Assembly (NCBI GenBank): GCA_013813755.1
Contig: JACCRD010000173.1
Span: 1-8,769, forward strand
Direction of reading: 5' to 3'
Source: Acidobacteriota bacterium
GTDB taxonomy: Bacteria; Acidobacteriota; Blastocatellia; Pyrinomonadales; Pyrinomonadaceae
Length of the DNA: 8,769 nucleotides
The translations under genes were made by a program, and so were the position numbers. Positions 1-5,513 of this stretch are shown here, piece by piece. Under the pieces are notes generated by a model that saw only the letters and a program-made list of their open reading frames with translations, was not told where the DNA came from and searched no databases. Each line of letters starts with the position of its first letter. Positions within the stretch are counted from its first letter, which is position 1.

Positions 1-320
1 CAATGCAGAAGAGATTGATTTCTCTCAACCAAGAATTAACAACTGAAGGATTCGTTCCGGTCAACATCGGCATCGGGCTGCACACGGGCGAAGCGACGAT
101 CGGATATATCGGTTCAGACCAGCGTTCCGAATATACGGCAATCGGCGACACGGTCAATTTGGCTGCCCGGCTCGAATCAAACACGCGCGGCGGACAAATT
201 TTAGTCAGTGAGGTGACGGCAAACGAGTGCGGCAATCTTTTTACGTTTGTTCCGCGCGAACCTCTAAACGTCAAAAATCGTTTGCAGTCGGTTACGCTTT
301 TTGAGGTAAAATGGAACTAA
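1..320 (+). CDS. Class III adenylate/guanylate cyclase, C-terminal part (5' truncated by window edge)
   Basis: This is the C-terminal half of a class III nucleotidyl cyclase catalytic domain, which makes cAMP (or cGMP) from the nucleoside triphosphate. The reading frame is open to the left edge, so the first ATG (base 3) is probably internal and the real start lies upstream. About 105 residues are visible. The segment GIGLHTGEATIGYIG is the typical mid-domain strand-turn-strand. It is followed by YTAIGDTVNLAARLES, in which D49 is at the purine-recognition position and N52 and R56 are the transition-state residues of the family (numbered from base 3). The two metal-binding aspartates would lie in the missing part. 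The protein ends soon after the domain, so regulatory modules, if any, are N-terminal and unseen. Aspartate at the base-specifying position favours an adenylate cyclase, but the paired lysine position is not visible. The family call is strong; nucleotide specificity is inferred. Confidence 0.88.
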   Translation, partial: MQKRLISLNQELTTEGFVPVNIGIGLHTGEATIGYIGSDQRSEYTAIGDTVNLAARLESNTRGGQILVSEVTANECGNLFTFVPREPLNVKNRLQSVTLFEVKWN

Positions 321-414
321 TCGGGAAATTATTTATTTTCTTAAGCTAAGAAATTACTTCAGAGACTCTTAAAATTTTGATTCGCTTGTGTTCACGACAG
401 GAAAAATTGCTTCT

Positions 415-1488
415 ATGATGGGAATTACATCACTCAAGAAATTTGTTACCGATTCGATGGCGGTTGATTTGGGAACAGCTAGCACTTTGATCGCCGTCAA
501 AGGGCGCGATATTGTGTTGGACGAGCCTTCAGTGGTCGCAGTTAATGAATTAACTAATGGGATAGTTGCCTATGGGCAGGAAGCGTTTGATATGCGCGGG
601 CGTGAAGGACGCGATATTACGGTTTTAGCTCCACTGATCGGCGGCGTGGTGGCGGATTTTGAACACACGAAAAAAATGCTCGCCTACTTTGTCAAAAAAG
701 CTAAAACTGGTGGCTCGCAGGTTTCTTTGCAAGCAGTGATGAGTATGCTTTCCGACGTTACCCACGTTGAGCAGCGCGCTCTTCTCAACGCTGCTGAAGA
801 AGCTCACATCGGTAAAGTTTTTATGATGGAGGAAGGTTTGGCGGCAGCTTTCGGTTCGGGTGTCAGTTCAAAAGATAAACGCGCTTCCGCCATTGTGGAT
901 ATTGGCGCGGGAACAACCAACATCGCAATCGTTGCAAAGGGAACAATTGTCCATTCTCGTTCTGAGCGCATTGGAAGTATGGACATAAATTTAGCTTTAG
1001 CAAATCACCTGCGTCGCCATCGCGGTTTGCAGGTTGGTGATGAAACCACTGAAAAGCTTAAAACCGATTTTGCCACCGTCATTCTTCCTACAGATATCGG
1101 TAAAACTGTCCATACTCGCGGGCGCGATGTACAGACGGGAAGTCCGGCGGCGGTTGAAGTGACGGTTGGAGAAATTTATCCGGTAATAGAGAGTATTATG
1201 CGACGGATCGCGCATGTTGTCGCCGACACTCTGACCGAACTTCAGCCAGAAGTGGCGGCGGATATTTTTGACAGAGGCATAATTCTAACCGGCGGCGGTG
1301 CGCTTCTAAACGGAATTGACCAATACCTGCGCGAAAAAGTGAATCTGCCTGTTATTATCTCAGACGAACCGCGCTACGCAACCGTTAGAGGTCTTCTGCA
1401 TATGTTTGAAGAACCTGAACTCCTCGCCAAAGTTTCGCGCAACGAACCACATATTCTGCAAAATTCTGAAGTTCCATTTGAAGCTTAA
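415..1488 (+). CDS. mreB: MreB-family rod shape-determining protein (divergent actin homologue)
   Basis: A bacterial actin of the MreB family, which polymerises on ATP at the inner face of the membrane and guides the peptidoglycan elongation machinery. The ATPase fold is readable: phosphate-1 motif DLGTASTLIAVKG, phosphate-2 motif DIGAGTTNIAIV, and adenosine motif LTGGGALLNGID near the C-terminus. The VEQRA helix keeps the glutamate that lies in the catalytic region of MreB. Several usually invariant stretches differ: the VPSGIT-type loop reads MSMLSDVT, the IEEPMAAAIG loop reads MEEGLAAAFG, and the GGDxMD-type segment reads GSMDIN. This suggests a paralogue or fast-evolving copy rather than the main MreB, and no mreC or mreD follows. 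I chose ATG 415 because it leaves the normal short lead before DLGTA and has AGGA 12 bases upstream. GTG 388 (9 residues longer) and ATG 418 are alternatives. Size is close to the family norm of about 340-350 residues. Confidence 0.85.
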   Translation: MMGITSLKKFVTDSMAVDLGTASTLIAVKGRDIVLDEPSVVAVNELTNGIVAYGQEAFDMRGREGRDITVLAPLIGGVVADFEHTKKMLAYFVKKAKTGGSQVSLQAVMSMLSDVTHVEQRALLNAAEEAHIGKVFMMEEGLAAAFGSGVSSKDKRASAIVDIGAGTTNIAIVAKGTIVHSRSERIGSMDINLALANHLRRHRGLQVGDETTEKLKTDFATVILPTDIGKTVHTRGRDVQTGSPAAVEVTVGEIYPVIESIMRRIAHVVADTLTELQPEVAADIFDRGIILTGGGALLNGIDQYLREKVNLPVIISDEPRYATVRGLLHMFEEPELLAKVSRNEPHILQNSEVPFEA

Positions 1489-1580
1489 AAGTAATTTTTA
1501 AGTCCTACACTATGGATATCAATTTGGACGCTTAAAAAGCCGCACAAACTTTCAAACGAAGTTGTGGTTTAATTTTAACG

Positions 1581-2681
1581 ATGCAAATTCTCGAATTTTT
1601 CAAGCGTCAACTTCTCATCGCGCACGTTTACGGAATACCGGTGCGCATTGATTATCGCTGGTTTTTCGTGCTGATCGTTCTGTCCTGGATTACGGCGAGC
1701 AATATTAATTCGGTCGTCGGCAATTTTTTTACCAGTTTATTTTTCGGCGTTTTGACGACTCTCGTCTTTTTTGCTTCGATTTTTCTGCACGAACTTGCTC
1801 ACGCGATTGTCGCGCGGATGGAAGGTGTGCAGGTGGTTGAAATCGTGCTGCATCCGTTCGGCGGTTTGACGCGCCTGCGCCACGAACCGGATACCCCTCG
1901 CGCCGAATTTCGCATCGCCATCGCCGGACCGGCTGCCAGTTTTCTGCTTTCCATACTTTTTTTAGGCGTAATGGAAATTACAAATTTGCTCGGCACAAAC
2001 ATCATCACGCCTCTATTTTTTTTGTTGAGTCTTTTAAATTTCCTCCTGGCAGTTTTTAATCTTTTCCCTGGGTACCCACTTGACGGTGGAAGATTGCTTC
2101 GCGCATATCTCTGGCGGCGCGGCACAGACCTCAATGAAGCAACCGTTATGACCGGTCGCTGCGGACAAATAATCGCTGGTGCGCTCGTTGTCTTCGGATT
2201 ATTTATCGCTTTTGTACGCGGAGATTTTTTTACGGGTTTGTGGACGGGTCTGGTCGGAATATTTTTATATGACGCCGCGCGTTCAATTATCCGACAGACA
2301 AATGATTTACGAAAAATCCTTGTCAGAGACGTAATGAAACTGCCCGTCTCGGTCGCGCCTGAGATGAGCGTTTTAGAGTTTGTCGATAAAATTCTGCCGC
2401 TCTACCGATCCGGCGTTTTTCCTGTTGCAGAAAGTCGGCAACTCTACGGCATTCTAACACTGGAAGATTTGAAGAAATTGCCGCGTCAGGATTGGAACGA
2501 AACAAAAATTCAGGAAGTGATGCGCCCGATTACGCCCGATTATTTTGTCGAAGCGGACGCGCTTTTCGTTGAAGCGCGAACACTGATGCGCGAAAACGGC
2601 ATCGGCGCGCTCGGCGTGATTGATGAACAGGGAAATCTCGTAGGCTTTCTGCAAAGCAAAAAAATAAGACGAAAAAATTAA
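1581..2681 (+). CDS. Site-2 protease family (M50) intramembrane zinc metalloprotease with CBS domain pair
   Basis: A polytopic intramembrane metalloprotease of peptidase family M50. These cut substrates such as anti-sigma factors or pro-proteins within or next to the membrane. The zinc motif HELAH (residues 70-74, H70, E71 and H74) lies in a hydrophobic segment preceded by an N-terminal hydrophobic hairpin (about 27-66). The second metal-binding motif, NLFPGYPLDGGR (160-171), supplies D168. Further hydrophobic segments are at about 119-135, 142-160, 196-212 and 218-231. The soluble C-terminal part, about 248-360, has two CBS motifs starting at VRDVMKLPVSVAP and IQEVMRPITPD, a nucleotide-sensing module. 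This architecture matches group III site-2 proteases (the SpoIVFB/Rip3-like class with CBS tail). The substrate is unknown and no anti-sigma factor is nearby. No clear Shine-Dalgarno precedes the ATG. The C-terminus may be cut short by a frameshift (see findings). Confidence 0.92.
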   Translation: MQILEFFKRQLLIAHVYGIPVRIDYRWFFVLIVLSWITASNINSVVGNFFTSLFFGVLTTLVFFASIFLHELAHAIVARMEGVQVVEIVLHPFGGLTRLRHEPDTPRAEFRIAIAGPAASFLLSILFLGVMEITNLLGTNIITPLFFLLSLLNFLLAVFNLFPGYPLDGGRLLRAYLWRRGTDLNEATVMTGRCGQIIAGALVVFGLFIAFVRGDFFTGLWTGLVGIFLYDAARSIIRQTNDLRKILVRDVMKLPVSVAPEMSVLEFVDKILPLYRSGVFPVAESRQLYGILTLEDLKKLPRQDWNETKIQEVMRPITPDYFVEADALFVEARTLMRENGIGALGVIDEQGNLVGFLQSKKIRRKN

Positions 2682-2835
2682 TCCGGATTTGCACTTTGAC
2701 AAGCAGCGATTAAGCCGCCCGGCGGAGCGAAAAGCTGAAGCCGATCCGGAACGCGATCTGAAGTTGATATGATATTCTTAAACGCGGCGAGAATTTAAGA
2801 AACGAATACAAAAAAGTCGAATTTGAATTTTACAA

Positions 2836-3675
2836 ATGCAGTTAAACGATTACATTCCAACAATTAACACAGTGCGCGGCGTGCTGGATATCGGTTTGGT
2901 TTTTATCATCGTTTATGTTGTATTAAAACTTCTGCGCGGTACACGGGCGGTTCCGACCGTCATCGGAATAGTTATTTTAGCTTTGTTATACTGGTTCGCT
3001 GTCGCGCAGGATTTGGCGACGCTCGAATTTGTTTTGCGTTCCGCGGTGCTGTATATCGGGGTGGCGATTATCGTTCTTTTTCAGACTGAAATTCGGCAGA
3101 CGCTGATTTATTTCGGCAATCGGCTGCGGTTGCCGGTTTTGCGTCGCCAGCGCGGCGGTTTGGGCGAAACAGTCTATGATGAAATTGTGCTGGCGGCAAC
3201 CACTCTTTCGTCGGAAAAAACAGGGGCTTTAATCGTTATTGAACGAGATGTCGGCTTGCGAAATTTTATCGACACAGGCGTGTCGCTCGATGCCAAACTC
3301 AGTTACGATTTGTTGGTGACAATTTTTAGTCCTTCAACGCCACTGCACGACGGAGCGGTCGTTATTCAGGGTGAACGCATCGCCGCCGCTTCGGTTTTTT
3401 TGCCGCTGACAAAAAATCCGGGTGTTTCGCGCGAACTGGGCACCCGGCATCGCGCGGCAATTGGCATCACGGAAGGCTCGGATGCCATTTCCGTCGTCGT
3501 TTCCGAGGAAACCGGTTTGATAACTTTTGTCGAAGGCGGACTGGTAAAACGCCATCTGGATACAAACGCCCTCCGCGCTCTGCTTTTAGGCGCCATGAAT
3601 ATTGCCGTTATCCAGAAAAAACGCGAACCGACAAAAACAATAACCGAGACAGAAACAGAAATTACTTTAGGATAA
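2836..3675 (+). CDS. cdaA: Membrane-bound diadenylate cyclase CdaA
   Basis: Makes cyclic di-AMP from two ATP. The product controls potassium and osmolyte transport and cell-wall homeostasis in bacteria that use it. The order is typical of CdaA (also called DacA): three N-terminal membrane segments at about 17-33, 41-57 and 68-84, a short linker, then a DAC (DisA_N) domain from about 113 to 255. Both catalytic signatures are intact: the DGA motif in LHDGAVVIQ (D172-G173-A174) and the RHR motif in GTRHRAAIG (R204-H205-R206). At 279 residues it matches the family length. The ATG has no good ribosome-binding site, and the region just before it is AT-rich. The downstream neighbour, 48 bases away, is the YbbR-domain regulator, the usual genetic partner, which makes the assignment very secure. 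The tail after residue 262 is rich in Thr and Glu and looks disordered. Confidence 0.96.
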   Translation: MQLNDYIPTINTVRGVLDIGLVFIIVYVVLKLLRGTRAVPTVIGIVILALLYWFAVAQDLATLEFVLRSAVLYIGVAIIVLFQTEIRQTLIYFGNRLRLPVLRRQRGGLGETVYDEIVLAATTLSSEKTGALIVIERDVGLRNFIDTGVSLDAKLSYDLLVTIFSPSTPLHDGAVVIQGERIAAASVFLPLTKNPGVSRELGTRHRAAIGITEGSDAISVVVSEETGLITFVEGGLVKRHLDTNALRALLLGAMNIAVIQKKREPTKTITETETEITLG

Positions 3676-3707
3676 AATGCTCGTTACAGATTGCTGAAGG
3701 CAATTAT

Positions 3708-3721
3708 AACTGACAACTGAT
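3708..3721. repeat. Tandem heptamer pair between cdaA and cdaR
   Basis: AACTGAC is followed by AACTGAT, just before the cdaR ATG at 3724, in the place where a ribosome-binding site would be expected. It is similar in style to the heptamer tracts in the ligase-like gene. Confidence 0.55.
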
Positions 3722-3723
3722 AA

Positions 3724-4659
3724 ATGTTTCCTTTTTCAATAGAAAAATTTTTTCGCCGGGAAGAAGGGCAATTTTCCCTGCGGGGATTGGCTCGCCGCTT
3801 GTTTTTGGATGACTGGGTGATTAAAGCGGTAGCGCTCGGCATTACATTTGCGCTCTGGCTTGGCGTGACGGGCTTGCGCGCGCCGACCACTGCCCGGCTT
3901 AAAAATATTGCGCTGAATCTGCGCGTTTCCAACAATATTGATGTGACAAATTCTCCGGTTCAGGAAGTTGACGTGGTGATTACCGGCGATAAACGGAAAA
4001 TTGATCAGATAAATCCGCGGGATTTGGTTGTTTTGCTTGATTTGACCGATGTTCCGGCGGGCGACCGGGCGGTTCAATTAAATCCCGAAAACGTCGGGCT
4101 TGAGCTTCCGACAGGGGTGCGACTTGAAGAAATTCAGCCGAGTAAATTGCAGGTCAACCTCGAAACGGTGGAGGAGCGCGATATTTCTGTGAAAGTCGAA
4201 ACAGAAGGCTCGCTTGCGGAAAACTTTGAGATATACAACTCGGTTGTTTCGCCGCCCAAAGTTCGGGTGCGCGGACCATCGAGTTTCGTCAAATCGCTTG
4301 ATTCGGTTTCGACGGAAAAAATTGATATTGACAATCGGCAAACTGATTTCACCGCCGAACAAGTTGAGCTTAATCTTGTCAATCCAAAAATTACACTGCT
4401 CGAGACAATTGTTGGCGTCGCGTTCAGAATCGGCGAAAAGCGCAGCGAAAAACTTTATTCCGTGCCGGTTAAAACGGACAATCAAAACAAAATCGCAACC
4501 GTCATTTTATACGGTGCGCTCTCGATTCTGGAATCTATTAAAACGGAAAGTTTACACGTGGAGATCTTTAGAAACGAAGTGGGAGAAAATTCTCTGCGTT
4601 TAATTCTGCCAGTTGAAGTCCAGGACCACATTGAGATTAAAAAGCTGAAAATTAATTAA
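3724..4659 (+). CDS. cdaR: YbbR-domain protein, CdaA regulator (CdaR)
   Basis: A single-pass membrane protein with extracytoplasmic YbbR repeats, known in Firmicutes as the regulator that binds CdaA and tunes c-di-AMP production. The N-terminus is a short basic cytosolic stretch (about 1-30), followed by one membrane segment at about 32-49 (WVIKAVALGITFALWLGV). The rest is beta-rich with YbbR-like units: one from about 58 to 145 and a second from about 150 to 232, where PPKVRVRGPSSFV and the following SVSTEKIDI are the characteristic strand-turn pattern. The C-terminal 75 residues may be a third, degenerate unit. At 311 residues it is shorter than the four-domain Bacillus protein. Its position directly after cdaA supports the role. 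No clear Shine-Dalgarno is seen before the ATG; a small heptamer repeat lies there instead. The glmM gene that often comes next is absent. The family call is firm; the regulatory effect in this organism is inferred. Confidence 0.88.
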   Translation: MFPFSIEKFFRREEGQFSLRGLARRLFLDDWVIKAVALGITFALWLGVTGLRAPTTARLKNIALNLRVSNNIDVTNSPVQEVDVVITGDKRKIDQINPRDLVVLLDLTDVPAGDRAVQLNPENVGLELPTGVRLEEIQPSKLQVNLETVEERDISVKVETEGSLAENFEIYNSVVSPPKVRVRGPSSFVKSLDSVSTEKIDIDNRQTDFTAEQVELNLVNPKITLLETIVGVAFRIGEKRSEKLYSVPVKTDNQNKIATVILYGALSILESIKTESLHVEIFRNEVGENSLRLILPVEVQDHIEIKKLKIN

Positions 4660-4669
4660 CAATTTCAGC
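4639..4669 (-). terminator. Intrinsic terminator of the minus-strand hydrolase gene
   Basis: On the minus strand GCTGAAA (4669-4663) and TTTCAGC (4650-4644) form a perfect 7-bp stem with a 12-base AT-rich loop, followed directly by five T residues (A5 at 4643-4639 on the plus strand). One arm contains the hydrolase stop codon, and the other lies in the last codons of cdaR. On the plus strand no T-run follows, so it should work better for the hydrolase than for cdaR. Confidence 0.6.
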
Positions 4670-5348
4670 CGTTGTTCTCCAGCCAATTTTTTATATCTTC
4701 GCGCATTTTGTCGGTAATTTCGTGTGTTGCGGCATACATTTTTGCCTGAAAGCGCGGCACGTATCCGCGCAGTTTTTCTTCAAATTTCTGAAATTTATCA
4801 AGCGAATAAAATTCGTCCTGATCACCGTAAAAATATAAAACCTCGGCATTTGTCGGCTGATAAATTTCGTTTGTTTCTAAATCCGAAGGAATTCCGCCGC
4901 ACGCGCCGATTACGCCGCGCAGAATTTCTGGATGAGTAAAGGCAAACCGAAAATTCAATGCGCAGGCTTGCGAAAATCCGTAGAGAAAAATTTGTTTACG
5001 ATCAATTATTTGCTCGTCGGAAAGTTTTTTGATCACTTCCAAAATAAAATTGTGATGCAGCGCAACAGATTCAACGGGTTTGAAATCGGTTAGCCAGCCG
5101 AAGCCGATTTTGTATGTGCCACCTGCTTCGCGCCAGTGCTGAAAAGGCGCTTGGACAGAAGCGACAACAAATTTATCACCTGAAACAGCCTGCGCTTCAC
5201 GCAGCATATAACGTTTGTGCGCTCCGTAGCCGTGAACTGCGATGAGTAAGGGCGCGGGCTGTTCGACGTTTTCGGGAACGTATAAATCGTAGTAAAGTTT
5301 GATTTCAGCGGTCACGCTTAAATCGGTCTGCACATTTTCAGAATTCAT
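4665..5348 (-). CDS. Alpha/beta hydrolase, phospholipase/carboxylesterase-like
   Basis: A 227-residue cytosolic serine hydrolase of the alpha/beta fold, closest by eye to the phospholipase/carboxylesterase (Abhydrolase_2) or dienelactone hydrolase-like group. The oxyanion segment AVHGYGAH (38-44) follows the first core strand. The nucleophile elbow is LYGFSQACA with S126; the family's GxSxG is altered at the last position (G-F-S-Q-A). The acid is probably D178 in YGDQDEF and the base H209 in AATHEIT, so the triad is complete and properly spaced. No signal peptide or membrane segment is present. The substrate cannot be read from the sequence; small esters are typical. It is the only minus-strand gene here, convergent with cdaR (5 bases between stop codons) and divergent from the ligase-like gene, so it is a separate transcription unit. 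The ATG lies just outside a 23-bp inverted repeat and has no obvious Shine-Dalgarno. Confidence 0.85.
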   Translation of the reverse strand: MNSENVQTDLSVTAEIKLYYDLYVPENVEQPAPLLIAVHGYGAHKRYMLREAQAVSGDKFVVASVQAPFQHWREAGGTYKIGFGWLTDFKPVESVALHHNFILEVIKKLSDEQIIDRKQIFLYGFSQACALNFRFAFTHPEILRGVIGACGGIPSDLETNEIYQPTNAEVLYFYGDQDEFYSLDKFQKFEEKLRGYVPRFQAKMYAATHEITDKMREDIKNWLENNG

Positions 5349-5362
5349 AGATCAATAATAAT

Positions 5363-5413
5363 CGCACAATTAACGGAACGCGAATCCTCAATTCGCGTTC
5401 CGTTAATTGTGCG
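5363..5413. repeat. 23-bp perfect inverted repeat with 5-base loop
   Basis: Bases 5363-5385 and 5391-5413 are exact reverse complements, separated by CCTCA. The arms begin CGCACAATTAACGG and end ACGCGAAT at the loop. There is no T-run on either side, so it is not a standard terminator. It sits between two divergent genes, 15 bases before the hydrolase ATG, so a hydrolase transcript starting beyond it would carry a very stable 5' hairpin. A dispersed REP/MITE-like palindrome or a regulatory element are the main options. Confidence 0.9.
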
Positions 5414-5435
5414 TAATTTACCACTAACCGCTAAG

Positions 5436-5455
5436 CTAATTTGTGCTAATCTGTG
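5436..5455. repeat. Tandem 10-mer repeat (two copies, one mismatch)
   Basis: CTAATTTGTG is followed immediately by CTAATCTGTG. This lies 22 bases from the inverted repeat, in the same divergent intergenic region upstream of the ligase-like gene. It could be a direct-repeat operator, but it is more likely a piece of degenerate repetitive DNA like the heptamer tracts elsewhere in the window. Confidence 0.6.
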
Positions 5456-5513
5456 TGCGTTTATGATTAATTTTTACCGCGCGACAAACTTCGTTCACAA
5501 CGGCTGATTTTTT

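Noticed and set aside
2696..2701. Consensus TTGACA -35 box before cdaA
   Set aside because: No -10-like sequence occurs at 16-18 bases, and the TATGAT at 2768-2773 is far too distant.
2714..2726. GC-rich CCGCC/GGCGG mini-palindrome after the protease gene
   Set aside because: The arms are separated by a single base, too little for a hairpin loop, and no T-run follows.
4078..4485. 135-codon open frame on the minus strand within cdaR
   Set aside because: It lies fully antisense to a well-supported gene, has no recognisable motif and no start context. It looks like a by-product of the codon pattern of cdaR.
4214..4603. 129-codon open frame on the plus strand in another frame of cdaR
   Set aside because: Its protein is rich in Arg, Ser and Leu without domain pattern, while the cdaR frame shows YbbR features across the same bases.
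5441..5467. TTGTGC and TATGAT as a promoter for the ligase-like gene
   Set aside because: The spacer is only 15 bases, the -35 match is weak, and the boxes overlap repetitive sequence. It is possible but not supportable.
5463..5507. Fourteen-residue ORF just upstream of the ligase-like gene
   Set aside because: No ribosome-binding site is seen and the composition is ordinary; its TGA simply serves as the in-frame stop before ATG 5514.
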